A stretch of 64,000 nt of DNA from an uncultured Muribaculaceae bacterium (GCA_934667475.1 CAKUMB010000001.1:462234-526233), one strand, 5' to 3'; counted from the first letter of the stretch, positions 8,310 to 17,182 are shown. Notes: generated by a model from the sequence alone, not told the origin. A program made the numbers and translations.

Positions 8310-9086
8310 CTAAAGGTTCATGCCTATGCCAAACAGGGCGTAGTCGTAAATCACGGGGTCGTCAGGGCGCATTTGGCGCAGAATGCTGGTGAGCTCAACC
8401 ACCGTTTTGCGGTCGTTGGCGCGGCGGGTCACCAGTCCCAGGGCCCGTGCGGTGTCGCCCACGTGCACGTCGAGCGGAATGAACAGCTGCGAGGGTTTTA
8501 TCGACTGCCAAACGCCCATGTCCACGATGCCGTCGGTGCGCACCAGCCAGCGCAGGGCCATGTTGACGCGCTTCAGCGCCGTGCTTTTCAGGTTCAGGGG
8601 CAGGCAGCGCGAGTCGCCCAGTCCGCCGTTGGCTGCGGCCAGTTCGGCGTTGAGCAGTTCCACCAGGCGCCAGCTTGGCGCGTCGCTGTGGGCCACCCGG
8701 GCTGCGGCGGCCCACTCGTCGAGCGACGGCCACTGCCGGTAGATGCGGCGCAGGCCGCGCAGCATGTGCTTGAAGTTGCGCGCGAAAAAGGTGCGGTGAA
8801 TGTTCAGCTCGTCGGGCAGTTGCTCGTAGGCCTCGTCCATCACATAGTTGTAGGGGTCGCCCTCCATTATGGCGAGCATCTTTTCGCAGTCGCGGCAAAT
8901 CATTTTGCGGTTGCCCCAGGCTATGGCCGAGGCCAGCAGGGCGGTGATTTCAATGTCGGGCAGTGCGCTGAAGCGGCGAGGAAACTGCACGGGGTCGGCG
9001 GCAATGAAGTCGGTGCTGTTGATGCGCCGGGCCTCACTGTCGAGCAGGTCGCGCAATTGGTCGATGTCTTTTGGAATGGTCGTCAT
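8310..9086 (-). CDS. TIGR02757 (DUF2400) family protein
   Basis: A 258-residue cytosolic protein of a family widespread in Bacteroidetes and lacking a firmly known function. Typical segments are ITALLASAIAWGNRK near residue 50 and WPSLDEWAAAARVAH in the middle, and the whole is predominantly alpha-helical, resembling HhH-GPD-like helical folds. It begins 7 bp after the preceding gene and is probably a distal gene of the rsmI-MBL-cmk-ispH transcript. Length matches the family. Family call is confident; function is not. Confidence 0.85.
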   Translation of the reverse strand: MTTIPKDIDQLRDLLDSEARRINSTDFIAADPVQFPRRFSALPDIEITALLASAIAWGNRKMICRDCEKMLAIMEGDPYNYVMDEAYEQLPDELNIHRTFFARNFKHMLRGLRRIYRQWPSLDEWAAAARVAHSDAPSWRLVELLNAELAAANGGLGDSRCLPLNLKSTALKRVNMALRWLVRTDGIVDMGVWQSIKPSQLFIPLDVHVGDTARALGLVTRRANDRKTVVELTSILRQMRPDDPVIYDYALFGIGMNL

Positions 9087-9093
9087 ATGGCAA

Positions 9094-10035
9094 TCAGAAT
9101 TTCATTGGGGTGTAGTGCTGATAGCCGCAGTCGCCGTCCAGCAGTCGCTTGAACTCGTCGGTGAGGCACATACCCAGCTCTGAGTATGGCAGAAACACAT
9201 AGCTCACACCGCTCTCGGGTGAGGCAATGCCCCCCTCGGCATACACCATGCTTATGCCGCGCCGCTCCACCATGAACTCTGCCGCCACCATGGCTGCCGC
9301 GTTCAGCTTCTGCCCCTTTTTGCGGGCCACCTTGGCAATGCGCCTGTTGATGAGCTCCAGCAGGCGGCCACTCTCGGTGGGGCGGAACACATCGGCCGTG
9401 CCCAGCACGCGGTGGCGCGCGCGGTCGTAAAGCACAAAGCCCACGCGCTCGCTGCGGCGGTAGCCGTCGTACACATAGCTGTACACTTCATATTGCAGCA
9501 GCCGCTCGCTGGTGGAGTAGGGGAACGCCTTCACGCGGTGCTCGCGGCCCACCACGCTGCGGGTGGTCACCGATGGCGACTGTGTGTAGTCGCTGTTGCC
9601 GCCCAGGTTGAACTCAGCTGCGCCCACAAATGCGTCGATGGCCTTGCCCAGACTCTCGCCCGAGTGGCCGAACGCCTTGTCGGCTATTGCCTGGCGCAGG
9701 TCGCCCAGTTCGGCCGACCCGTTCACAGTCTTGGGCATGCGCAGTTTCGCCTGCTTGATGCAGGTGAATGGCGATCCATTGCCCTTGCCTGTGGGCAGGC
9801 AGAAGGCCGATGTGTAGCATGCCACGCGGTCGGTCACAGGCTCAAAGCGGTTGCTGGCCATGGCACTGGCCAGTGTGTCGGCCATCACGGCCTCGGAGCC
9901 TGCTCCGTCGTCCCACAGCAGTCCGCCCGAGTGGCCGTCGGCGTTGACGTAGTTGGCGAAATACCAGAATCCTGCCGCGATGTCGAGCACCGCAAGCAGC
10001 GATAGGGCTATTATGTAGGGGCGGCGGGTGGTCAT
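9094..10035 (-). CDS. Membrane-anchored envelope protein, DUF3298/RsiV-like
   Basis: A 313-residue protein with a single N-terminal hydrophobic segment (IIALSLLAVLDIAAGFWYF, residues 8-26) and a large outer domain. The final hundred residues (from about YEVYSYVYDGYRRSERVGF) resemble the DUF3298 pattern of a beta-rich domain ending with YVFLPYSELGMCLTDEF. That resemblance is from memory and modest. It sits 23 bp after ispH and 7 bp before the TIGR02757 gene in the same orientation. Envelope location is supported; function is unknown. Confidence 0.65.
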   Translation of the reverse strand: MTTRRPYIIALSLLAVLDIAAGFWYFANYVNADGHSGGLLWDDGAGSEAVMADTLASAMASNRFEPVTDRVACYTSAFCLPTGKGNGSPFTCIKQAKLRMPKTVNGSAELGDLRQAIADKAFGHSGESLGKAIDAFVGAAEFNLGGNSDYTQSPSVTTRSVVGREHRVKAFPYSTSERLLQYEVYSYVYDGYRRSERVGFVLYDRARHRVLGTADVFRPTESGRLLELINRRIAKVARKKGQKLNAAAMVAAEFMVERRGISMVYAEGGIASPESGVSYVFLPYSELGMCLTDEFKRLLDGDCGYQHYTPMKF

Positions 10036-10058
10036 GATAATGTCTTTTTTCTGGGGGG

Positions 10059-10928
10059 CTACACTTGCTGTGTCACATAGTCTTTAACCCTGTTCATGAG
10101 CCACATGGGGGTCGATGTGGCTCCGCATATGCCTATGTGCTCCTTGCCCTTGAGCCAGGAGGCGTCGATTTCGCTCTCGCTGGAAATGAGGTGCGAGTCG
10201 GGGTTGGCGTCGAGGCACTGGGCAAACAGGATGCGCCCGTTGCTGCTCTTCTTGCCGCACACAAACAATATCAGCTGGTGCTGCTTGGCAAACTCGCGAA
10301 TCTGCGGAATGCGGTTGGCCACCGAGCGGCAAATGGTGTCGAAACTCTGGAATCGCACGCCGGGCTTCACGCGCTTGCCTATTTCGCCCACAATGCGCTT
10401 GAAACCCTCAAGCGACTTGGTGGTTTGCGAATACAGGTATATGTCGCGGCCAAAGTCGATGCGGTCCACCTCGTCGACGCTTTCAATCACCAGCGCCCGG
10501 CCCTGCGTTTGGCCCACGAGGCCGTTGACCTCGGCATGGCCGCGCTTGCCGTATATCACTATCTGGGCGTCGCGACCCGAGGCTGCGGCCTCGGCCCACG
10601 ACTGCTTGATGCGTTGCTGCAGTTTCAGCACCACGGGGCAGGTGGCGTCGATTATGTCTATACCGTTGCGCTTGGCGGTGGCATAGGTTTCGGGAGGCTC
10701 GCCATGGGCGCGCAGCAGCACCTTCACGCCGCGCAGCTGCCTCAGCTGCTCGTGGGTGATGGTGTTGAGCCCCTTGCTTTCGAGGCGCTCCACCTCGTTG
10801 CTGTTGTGCACAATGTCGCCAAGGCAGTAGAGCGAGCCGCTGTTGCGCAACTCCTCTTCGGCCTTGCGAATGGCTGTGGTCACACCAAAGCAGAATCCCG
10901 ACCCCTTGTCGATTTCAACTATTGCCAT
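10059..10928 (-). CDS. ispH: 4-hydroxy-3-methylbut-2-enyl diphosphate reductase
   Basis: Last enzyme of the MEP isoprenoid pathway, reducing HMBPP to IPP and DMAPP with a [4Fe-4S] cluster. From the ATG at 10928 the protein is 289 residues, starting MAIVEIDKGSGFCFGV. The three cluster cysteines are visible in GFCFGV, DATCPVV and the C-rich region around residue 200; HNSNEVERL and RAHGEPP are active-site segments, and ICGATSTPMWLM ends the fold. An upstream in-frame ATG at 10976 would overlap cmk by 32 bp and adds a low-quality extension, so 10928 (16 bp after cmk) is preferred. Confidence 0.95.
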   Translation of the reverse strand: MAIVEIDKGSGFCFGVTTAIRKAEEELRNSGSLYCLGDIVHNSNEVERLESKGLNTITHEQLRQLRGVKVLLRAHGEPPETYATAKRNGIDIIDATCPVVLKLQQRIKQSWAEAAASGRDAQIVIYGKRGHAEVNGLVGQTQGRALVIESVDEVDRIDFGRDIYLYSQTTKSLEGFKRIVGEIGKRVKPGVRFQSFDTICRSVANRIPQIREFAKQHQLILFVCGKKSSNGRILFAQCLDANPDSHLISSESEIDASWLKGKEHIGICGATSTPMWLMNRVKDYVTQQV

Positions 10929-10944
10929 AGCGGTGACTCCTTTC

Positions 10945-11652
10945 TTATTTTGAGGCTGCCTGGCGGTAGTGGTCAAGCAGCCACTGGTTTTGCTCGTCGA
11001 TGCTCATAACGGAGTTGTCGAGCACCAGGGCGTCGTCGGCCTGGCGCAGCGGGCTTTCGGCTCGGGTGGTGTCGATGCGGTCGCGCTCGGTGACGTTGTG
11101 CAGCACCTCGTCGTAGGTCACCGTGGTGTCGCCCTTGCCGCGCAGCTCGTCGTAGCGGCGGCGCGCGCGGGTCTCGGCCGATGCTGTGACAAACACCTTG
11201 AGCTCGGCATCGGGAAACACCGCCGTGCCTATGTCGCGGCCGTCCATCACTATGCCCTTGTCGCGGCCCATGGCCTGCTGCTGCTTCACCAGGTGGCGGC
11301 GCACGAAGCCTATGGCGGCAATCAGGCTCACCTTGCCGCTGACGCGCATCGAGCGAATGTCGCCCTCCACGTCGCGGCCGTTGAGCATGGTCACCGAGTG
11401 GCCGTCAGCCTTGTCGACGCCGAAGGTTATGTTGATTGATGGCAGTTGCTGCTGCAGGGCGGCTTCGTCCACCTTGTCGCCATCTATCAGCCCGTGGTCG
11501 AGGCAGTAGAGCGTCACTGCGCGATACATGGCGCCGGTGTCGATGTAGGCATAGCCTATGCGTTTGGCCAGCGCCTTGGCCATGGTGCTCTTGCCCGTCG
11601 ACGAATATCCGTCGATGGCTATGATTATGCGTTTCTCCTTGCTGTTGTCCAT
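10945..11652 (-). CDS. cmk: Cytidylate kinase
   Basis: Phosphorylates CMP and dCMP with ATP. The 235-residue protein has the P-loop AIDGYSSTGKSTMAKALAKR at the N-terminus, the substrate segment YIDTGAMYRAVTLYCL, and the conserved IVMDGRDIGTAVFPDAELK with its catalytic aspartate and arginine. The lid region follows (ETRARRRYDELRGKG). Length is right for the family. It lies 59 bp after the MBL hydrolase gene and 16 bp before ispH, so all three are probably co-transcribed. Confidence 0.95.
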   Translation of the reverse strand: MDNSKEKRIIIAIDGYSSTGKSTMAKALAKRIGYAYIDTGAMYRAVTLYCLDHGLIDGDKVDEAALQQQLPSINITFGVDKADGHSVTMLNGRDVEGDIRSMRVSGKVSLIAAIGFVRRHLVKQQQAMGRDKGIVMDGRDIGTAVFPDAELKVFVTASAETRARRRYDELRGKGDTTVTYDEVLHNVTERDRIDTTRAESPLRQADDALVLDNSVMSIDEQNQWLLDHYRQAASK

Positions 11653-11711
11653 TTCTGTAGTTATAGTCTTGAGAGTGTAGTCGTTTTACAAAAGGGTGAA
11701 GTGGCTGGGCG

Positions 11712-12692
11712 TCACAGCACAAACCACGTGCTGGTGTCGTAGCGCGGCAGGGCATACACCTGCACTTGCCGGCTGCGCTGCTCCACGCTGTTGCTGGCGT
11801 CGCCCACCGTGACTCCGGCCTCGGTCAGCGCCTCGGTCATGGTGTGCACCGCTATCTCGGGCGTGTTGTTGTCGTTGCTCAGGTGGCACAGAAACACGTA
11901 TTTCAGCTCGCTCGTCAGGTGGCTGGCCACGAAGTCGGCCGCCATCACGTTGTCGAGGTGCCCCTTGGGGCCGCGCACGCGGTTTTTGAGATACTCGGGA
12001 TAGCGGCCGCTGTTCAGCATGTCGCTGTCGTAGTTGCTTTCAATCATTAGAAACTGCGCCTGGCTCATGTAGTGCTCGGCGCGGTCGGTGATGTAGCCCA
12101 TGTCGGTGGCCACCACAAAGCGCTTGCCTTCGGCCTCAATCATGAAGCCCATGTTGTCGGTGGCGTCGTGCGACACCTCGAATGCGGTGAAGGTGAATTC
12201 CCCCAGTTTGAATGGAATCTCCTTGAACACGTTCTCCTGATACTCCTTGATGCGGCGCGAAATGCAGCGGTGGCGCAGCACGCCGCTCATGAGGCGCGGT
12301 GTGCAGTAGATGCGCAGGTGCTTGTAGCGGCGCACCATGGTGTAGGCATAGCGTATGTGGTCGGCGTGGTCGTGGGTCAGCACTATGCCCTTAATCATCG
12401 AGGGCGTCACACCGTTGCGGCGCAGCGACTCAAACACGTGGTCGGGGTCTACGCCCGCGTCAATCAGCACTCCTCCGTCGCTGGTGCCCAAATACGAGCA
12501 GTTGCCGCTGCTGCCGCTGCCAAAACTTGCGAATTGCAGTTTCCAGTCGCTGCCTGTGCAGGCTTTTGCCGCGGCGGCAGCCGGCTCGCTGTGTGGGGTG
12601 CCGTCGTCGGCCGAGTCGCTGTCGAATACAATCTGTTGTTGTTGGGGCGCTTGGCCGTGGCCGCGCTTCCCCATATTGTCATTTCTTGTCAT
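11712..12692 (-). CDS. MBL-fold metallo-hydrolase, YycJ/WalJ-like
   Basis: About 326 residues with the metallo-beta-lactamase motif IVLTHDHADHIRYAY near residue 100 and a preceding SGSSGNCSYLGTSDGGVLIDAG segment characteristic of the YycJ/WalJ group. A histidine/aspartate site follows in FVVATDMGYITD. Family members are predicted 5'-3' nucleases or hydrolases; the exact substrate is open. The first 50 or so residues are low-complexity and Gln/Ala-rich. The start is uncertain: ATGs at 12737, 12692 and 12674 are in frame. 12737 would overlap the rsmI-like gene by 38 bp, so 12692 or 12674 is more likely. Confidence 0.86.
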   Translation of the reverse strand: MTRNDNMGKRGHGQAPQQQQIVFDSDSADDGTPHSEPAAAAAKACTGSDWKLQFASFGSGSSGNCSYLGTSDGGVLIDAGVDPDHVFESLRRNGVTPSMIKGIVLTHDHADHIRYAYTMVRRYKHLRIYCTPRLMSGVLRHRCISRRIKEYQENVFKEIPFKLGEFTFTAFEVSHDATDNMGFMIEAEGKRFVVATDMGYITDRAEHYMSQAQFLMIESNYDSDMLNSGRYPEYLKNRVRGPKGHLDNVMAADFVASHLTSELKYVFLCHLSNDNNTPEIAVHTMTEALTEAGVTVGDASNSVEQRSRQVQVYALPRYDTSTWFVL

Positions 12693-12699
12693 TTTCCGG

Positions 12700-13401
12700 T
12701 TACTTGTACAGCAGGAATATGGTGGGCACCTTGCCAATGGTGCGGCCTGCCCACGCCTTCACACCGCGCGTGACTATGCTCTCGCCCTCGCCGGTGATGT
12801 CGGTGGCCACGCACAGCTTGAGCTGCGGTGGCAGTGTGCGGGCCATTTCGGCCAGCAGGGCGGCGTTGCGGTAGGGCGTCTCGATGAATATCTGCGTCTG
12901 GTCTTCACGCAATATGCGCCGCTCCATCTCCTTAAACTTGCGGGCACGCTCGGCGGCGTCGATGGGCAGGTAGCCCTGGAAGGCAAAGCTCTGGCCGTTG
13001 AAGCCCGAGCCCATGAGCCCCATGAGTATGCTCGACGGGCCCACCAGCGGCTTCACCTTGAAGCCGCGCCGCTGCGCTATCGCCACCACGTCGGCGCCTG
13101 GGTCGGCAATGGCGGGGCATCCCGCCTCCGAAATCACGCCCACGGGGCATCCGTGCTCCAGCGGGTCGAGATAGGAGGCTATGCTGCCGGGATCGGTGTG
13201 GCGGTTAAGCTCATAGAAGGTGAGCGAGTCGATGTCGATGTTGCGGTCGCACTTCTTCAGAAAGCGGCGCGCCGAGCGCACGTTTTCCACAATGAAGTGG
13301 CGCAGTTCAGTCACCAGCCTCAGATTGTAGGCCGGTAGCACGCTGCCAAGCTCCACATCGCTCAGCTGCACGGGTATGAGGTATAAAGCCGTCTCTGCCA
13401 T
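12700..13401 (-). CDS. RsmI-like SAM-dependent (tetrapyrrole-type) methyltransferase
   Basis: 233 residues from the ATG at 13401 (MAETALYLIPVQLSDVELG). The tetrapyrrole-methylase fold is shown by GVISEAGCPAIADPGADVV, the counterpart of the RsmI GLISDAGTP motif, then VGPSSILMGLMGSG and FIETPYRNAALL. RsmI 2'-O-methylates C1402 of 16S rRNA; many Bacteroidales carry both RsmI and this shorter paralogue, so the exact target is uncertain. It appears to be the first gene of the run down to the TIGR02757 gene; a TAACTTTG box lies upstream at 13467-13460. Confidence 0.85.
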   Translation of the reverse strand: MAETALYLIPVQLSDVELGSVLPAYNLRLVTELRHFIVENVRSARRFLKKCDRNIDIDSLTFYELNRHTDPGSIASYLDPLEHGCPVGVISEAGCPAIADPGADVVAIAQRRGFKVKPLVGPSSILMGLMGSGFNGQSFAFQGYLPIDAAERARKFKEMERRILREDQTQIFIETPYRNAALLAEMARTLPPQLKLCVATDITGEGESIVTRGVKAWAGRTIGKVPTIFLLYK

Positions 13402-13459
13402 ATTAATGCTGTGTGGCACCGCGGGCCTCAGTGGGTCAGGGCGCCAATGTTGCTTAATG

Positions 13460-13467
13460 CAAAGTTA
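13460..13467 (-). promoter_or_regulatory. -7 box for the rsmI-like/MBL/cmk/ispH run
   Basis: Minus-strand TAACTTTG, a consensus -7 element, 59 bp before the rsmI-like start. No clear TTTG -33 element at the right spacing. Confidence 0.5.
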
Positions 13468-13563
13468 CTACCTTTTGCGCTAAATATGAAGCCGCCCCGC
13501 GCCATTTCGCATTAATTAGCATCTTGCAGCCCCCTGCGGTGTGGCCGTGTGGCAAAAAATCAC

Positions 13564-13571
13564 TACCTTTG
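13564..13571 (+). promoter_or_regulatory. -7 box for the esterase gene
   Basis: TACCTTTG matches TAnnTTTG and lies 68 bp before the ATG at 13640; it supports that start over the longer in-frame alternative at 13541, which precedes the box. Confidence 0.5.
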
Positions 13572-13639
13572 GCATGGCGCAGCGCCTATGCGGCCCGCGC
13601 CCACCAACACAGAAGACTGAAAACTTAAGAAAACCTGCA

Positions 13640-14512
13640 ATGAACATCTCAAAGCAAATCATCGTGGCCGCAGCGCTGCTCATGTCAGCCCCCGCGGCAT
13701 TGGCCCAGCGCTATGTCACCGACTCGTGCCGCGTCAACGGACTCGTGCGGCGCTACACTGTGTTTCTTCCTGCCGGCATCAAGCCGGGTGCACCGCTGGT
13801 GGTGTGCATGCACGGCTATGGCAAGTGGGCCAAGCCCAAGCGCTACGACCTTGATGCCGTGGCTGCCCGCGAGGGCTTTGCCGTGTGCTATCCATGCGGC
13901 GTGCGCGACACCACCGGCAAGTGGGGCTGGAACGTGGGCTATCCGCGTCAGGCGGCCCTGCGCAACAACGAGGTGGACGACGTGATTAAAATCACGCGCC
14001 ACGTGCAAAAGCAGTTCAGCCTGAGCCGCGACAACACCTTTGCCACCGGCATGAGCAATGGCGGCGACATGTGCTATGTGCTGGCCTACAACGGCACCAG
14101 CGTGTTTCGCGCCTATGCCTCGGTGGCCGGCCAAACCATGCAGTGGCTCTACGACGGCCCCAACGCCCCGCGCCCCGTGCCCATCATGGAAATCCACGGC
14201 TCGGGCGACACCTGCAGCGAGTGGGGCGGCGACCTTGCCGGCACTGGCGGCTGGGGCACATACATATCGGTGCCGCTCGAGGTGGGCTACTGGGTGGCGC
14301 GCAACCGCTGCAAGGCTGTGACCACCGACACCATTCCCAGCAAGCAGGGCGACAAGGGCCACGTCACCGTGCGCCGCAAGTACACTGGCGGAACCGCCGG
14401 CACCGAGGTGTGGTGGTATGAGGTGGTGGGGGCGCCCCACAGCTGGCATGCCAAAGACCTCAACACCGGTGAGGAGGTGTGGAGCTTCTTCAAGCATTTC
14501 CTGAAACAATAA
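13640..14512 (+). CDS. Secreted alpha/beta-hydrolase esterase (LpqC / polyhydroxybutyrate depolymerase-like)
   Basis: 290 residues. The signal peptide MNISKQIIVAAALLMSAPAA is followed by an esterase domain of the LpqC/feruloyl-esterase type: GAPLVVCMHGYGKWAKP for the oxyanion loop, then FATGMSNGGDMCYVLAYNGT with the G-x-S-x-G-like nucleophile elbow (MSNGG), IMEIHGSGDTCSEW near the acidic residue, and VVGAPHSWHA with the likely catalytic histidine. It probably acts on esterified glycans or related esters outside the cytoplasm; the substrate is not determinable. It is monocistronic and is followed by a hairpin shared with the convergent MFS gene. Confidence 0.86.
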   Translation: MNISKQIIVAAALLMSAPAALAQRYVTDSCRVNGLVRRYTVFLPAGIKPGAPLVVCMHGYGKWAKPKRYDLDAVAAREGFAVCYPCGVRDTTGKWGWNVGYPRQAALRNNEVDDVIKITRHVQKQFSLSRDNTFATGMSNGGDMCYVLAYNGTSVFRAYASVAGQTMQWLYDGPNAPRPVPIMEIHGSGDTCSEWGGDLAGTGGWGTYISVPLEVGYWVARNRCKAVTTDTIPSKQGDKGHVTVRRKYTGGTAGTEVWWYEVVGAPHSWHAKDLNTGEEVWSFFKHFLKQ

Positions 14513-14534
14513 ATCTGCATATATGCGTCGACGG

Positions 14535-14577
14535 CGCAGGGCCGTGTGGCAATGATTTTGCACCACACGGCCCTGCG
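14535..14577. terminator. Long hairpin between convergent genes
   Basis: 15-bp perfect arms (CGCAGGGCCGTGTGG and its complement) with a 13-nt loop, placed between the esterase and MFS stops. It lacks a T-run on either side, so intrinsic termination may be inefficient. Confidence 0.55.
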
Positions 14578-14649
14578 AGTCGTTGTTGCGCCAGCACTTG
14601 CTATGCGCTTTTGGCTATGGCAGCCATGAGTGTGCTTTGTGGCCTGCAT

Positions 14650-15843
14650 TCAGCCACGGCGGGCATAGGCAGCGCGCAGCAGGCTGCTAAGGCGCAGCAG
14701 CCAGTAGGCGAGGGCAATGACTGCCACCACGCAGCCAGCCGCGCCTATCCACTTGATGCCCAGATGGCTGCACACGCCACCGCCGGCAAATGCGCCAAGG
14801 CCGATGCCCAGGTTGAATATGCCCGAGAATATCGACATGGCCACCGATGTACCCTCGGGCGGGGCAATGTTGATTATCTCCGACTGCATGGCCACGTTGT
14901 AGGCCGTCACGGCCATGCCCCACACCACACACAGCGCCACGGTGGCCGATATGCTTGCTGCGGCTGGCAGCAGCAGGGCCAGGCACAGAGCCAAGGCCGC
15001 CACGGTGACGCCCACAAAGCGGTAGCGGTTGAGGGGGTACAGTTTGGAAAACGCTATGCTGCCCAGCATTCCGGCAGCGCCGTAAATCATGAGTGCAATG
15101 GTGATGGTGTCGTTGGCCATATGGGCCACCTGCTTGAAAAACGGCTCGATGTAGCTGTAGGCCACATAATATGATGTGGCGGTGGCGAAGGCAAACAGGA
15201 ATATGCCCGTCAGCGCCTTGTGGCTGAGCAGGCTGGGCAGCTGGCCAAAGGTGAACTTGCCGCTGCTTTGCACCTGCGGCAAGAACGCCCACAGATATAG
15301 AAATGTGAGTGCGGTGCACACGCCAATGCTGAGAAATGTCATGCGCCACCCTATCTGCAGTCCTATGGCGCGCCCTATGGGCAGACCCAGAATTATTGCT
15401 ATTGATGTGCCCGTCACTATCATGCTCAGAGCCAGTTGCCGGTGTTCGGGCGGTGCGATGCGCACCGCCATAGGCGACACTATCGACCAAAACACGGCGT
15501 GTGTGCAGGCCACACCCAGACGGCTGGCCATGAGCATGGCAAAGCTCGTTGATGAGAACGACATGAACTGGAACGCGGCCATCAGCCCCATTATGCCCAG
15601 CATGAGCTTGCGCAGGTCAACGCGCGTGGCCAGCACCATCAGCGGCAGCGACAGCAGCATCACCGCCCAGGCATACACCGAAATCAGCATTCCGGCCTTG
15701 GCCTCGGTAAGGCCAAAGTCGGCGGCAATGTCGGTGAGCAGGCCGATGGGTATGAACTCTGAGGTGTTGAATACAAAGGACGAGCAGGTGAGGCCAATGA
15801 GTGGCAGCCACTTGCTGAGTGGCATTTTGCTATTATTCCCCAT
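14650..15843 (-). CDS. MFS transporter, sugar-efflux (SotB/AraJ) type
   Basis: A 397-residue inner-membrane transporter with about 12 hydrophobic segments. The N-terminus SSFVFNTSEFIPIGLLTDIA is the hallmark opening of the sugar-efflux/AraJ-like major-facilitator group, and MVLATRVDLRKLMLGIMGL contains the loop after TM2. It probably exports sugars or drugs by proton antiport; the substrate cannot be told. Start is either 15843 or the second Met at 15825. A TAACTTTG box lies upstream on the minus strand at 15928-15921. Monocistronic. Confidence 0.88.
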   Translation of the reverse strand: MGNNSKMPLSKWLPLIGLTCSSFVFNTSEFIPIGLLTDIAADFGLTEAKAGMLISVYAWAVMLLSLPLMVLATRVDLRKLMLGIMGLMAAFQFMSFSSTSFAMLMASRLGVACTHAVFWSIVSPMAVRIAPPEHRQLALSMIVTGTSIAIILGLPIGRAIGLQIGWRMTFLSIGVCTALTFLYLWAFLPQVQSSGKFTFGQLPSLLSHKALTGIFLFAFATATSYYVAYSYIEPFFKQVAHMANDTITIALMIYGAAGMLGSIAFSKLYPLNRYRFVGVTVAALALCLALLLPAAASISATVALCVVWGMAVTAYNVAMQSEIINIAPPEGTSVAMSIFSGIFNLGIGLGAFAGGGVCSHLGIKWIGAAGCVVAVIALAYWLLRLSSLLRAAYARRG

Positions 15844-15920
15844 ATGCGCAAAGTTGCTTCCACGCCCACACGCATGGGTGGACGTGCTAAGATTGTAGAC
15901 TATTTGTTTGTTTCGGAGTG

Positions 15921-15928
15921 CAAAGTTA
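15921..15928 (-). promoter_or_regulatory. -7 box for the MFS transporter
   Basis: Minus-strand TAACTTTG, 77 bp before the MFS start; no well-spaced -33 element. Confidence 0.45.
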
Positions 15929-15973
15929 GCTCACATTTGTCAAATGCGGCTACCCTTATGCTGTGAAAAAAGG

Positions 15974-16636
15974 TTATTGTGGCGGAATGGTGATGTGCGG
16001 CTCGGGCTGTAGTGGCAGTCGCGTGGCGAGCTCTTGCGGCGATATTGCGCCTTGCATCGGTTGTGATGCATGCTCAAATCGGCCGTTGGCGCGGTAAATG
16101 CCGCAGTTGCCGGCCACAAGTGGGTCGCCCACGGCTATGTCGCGCGGTTGCCACTCGGGGTGGCGCGCGCGGTAGGTGTCGATATAGGCTTTGGCGTTGG
16201 CCACGCGCAGCATTGGCACGTTGAGCGCGTCGTCGTCCATGCCCAGGTTCTCGCCGGTGTAGCCCGTCACCTCCACCATGCTGTCGGCCAGGCTGAAGCC
16301 CATAGAGGCATACCATTGCCGCAGCCCTGGCCTCTCGGCTATGAGCATGGCCTGCGGCACGCCCTGCCGGCACAACTCCTTCAGGGCCGTGGCCATGAGC
16401 CGCAGCCCCAGCCCGCGCCGCCTGTAGTCGGGGTGGGTGGTCACGCCATATATGTATGCTCCGCCGCTGTAGCGCAGCGCGTGCAGCTCGGCCACGGGCT
16501 TGCCGCCTACCAGTGTGGCATAGCGGTTGGCCGCGGTGGAATAGCTGCCGAAAAATTGGTCAATCCATTCCATCTCGTCGCCGAATCCCAGTTGCCACAG
16601 CCGCTTGAGTCCGGTTAGTTCCTCTGCAGCACCCAT
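15974..16636 (-). CDS. GNAT-family N-acetyltransferase
   Basis: 220 residues. The acetyl-CoA-binding motif A is visible as IYGVTTHPDYRRRGLGLRLM (R-R-x-G-L-G), followed by the helix TALKELCRQG and LRQWYASMGFSLADS, where the tyrosine and GF belong to motif B. The C-terminal 70 residues form an extra domain, as in Eis-like two-part GNAT proteins. The acceptor is unknown. Its first 22 bases overlap the end of the SPOR lipoprotein gene, suggesting translational coupling. Confidence 0.87.
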   Translation of the reverse strand: MGAAEELTGLKRLWQLGFGDEMEWIDQFFGSYSTAANRYATLVGGKPVAELHALRYSGGAYIYGVTTHPDYRRRGLGLRLMATALKELCRQGVPQAMLIAERPGLRQWYASMGFSLADSMVEVTGYTGENLGMDDDALNVPMLRVANAKAYIDTYRARHPEWQPRDIAVGDPLVAGNCGIYRANGRFEHASQPMQGAISPQELATRLPLQPEPHITIPPQ

Positions 16637-17118
16637 ACCTTTTTCACCAGTGGGGGCAGTTTCTTCATTTTGTGGCCGATGCCCTTGATAAAGGATGCGG
16701 CCTCGGCAGCCGAGTCAAATCCGCGCACGGCCACACAATACTTTTGGTCGGTGGCCGTCCACACAATGTAGGCCGGCTGCTGCAGCTCGCTGCGCAGGCG
16801 GTCGCGGTAGCTGGTGGCGTTGAACCTCTGCTTGAATTCGGCCACTATCACGCTGTAGGGCATCACCTCGTTGGGCTTGCCGTCGACCACATTGCACCGG
16901 TCGATAATCAGGCGTATGCTGTCGCCGTTCACCGTGTAGGTGTTGCGGTTGTTCTCTTCAATCACCTTGTTGTAGGCCTCAAGGCCCACGTTTTCCTTGG
17001 CGCGGCTCACCGACTTGTCGTAGGCGTCCTTGTAGTTCTGCTCAGTGGGGTGACATGCCGCCAGGGCAAGCATTGCGGCCGCTCCGGCCAATACTGTTTT
17101 TATAGTCATTGTTCTCAT
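16615..17118 (-). CDS. SPOR-domain lipoprotein
   Basis: About 167 residues with a lipoprotein signal (MTIKTVLAGAAAMLALAAC; the LAAC lipobox cysteine is the probable acylation site) and a C-terminal SPOR domain (YSVIVAEFKQRFNA to VVKKVWVLQRN-like end) expected to bind denuded peptidoglycan at the septum. It is therefore an envelope protein, possibly linked to division. In-frame starts at 17118 and 17109 are both possible. A TATCTTTG box (17161-17154) precedes it. The 3' end overlaps the GNAT gene by 22 bp. Confidence 0.82.
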   Translation of the reverse strand: MRTMTIKTVLAGAAAMLALAACHPTEQNYKDAYDKSVSRAKENVGLEAYNKVIEENNRNTYTVNGDSIRLIIDRCNVVDGKPNEVMPYSVIVAEFKQRFNATSYRDRLRSELQQPAYIVWTATDQKYCVAVRGFDSAAEAASFIKGIGHKMKKLPPLVKKVWVLQRN

Positions 17119-17153
17119 AACCAATTGTGGCGTGCCCAGTGGCCGCGCCGCTG

Positions 17154-17161
17154 CAAAGATA
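17154..17161 (-). promoter_or_regulatory. -7 box for the SPOR-GNAT operon
   Basis: Minus-strand TATCTTTG, about 36 bp before the lipoprotein start. Confidence 0.5.
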
Positions 17162-17182
17162 CTCCAACCTGTGCGCAATAGC

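Noticed and set aside
11712..12737. Upstream start for the MBL hydrolase at 12737
   Set aside because: It would overlap the rsmI-like gene by 38 bp and add a Cys-rich, non-conserved extension.
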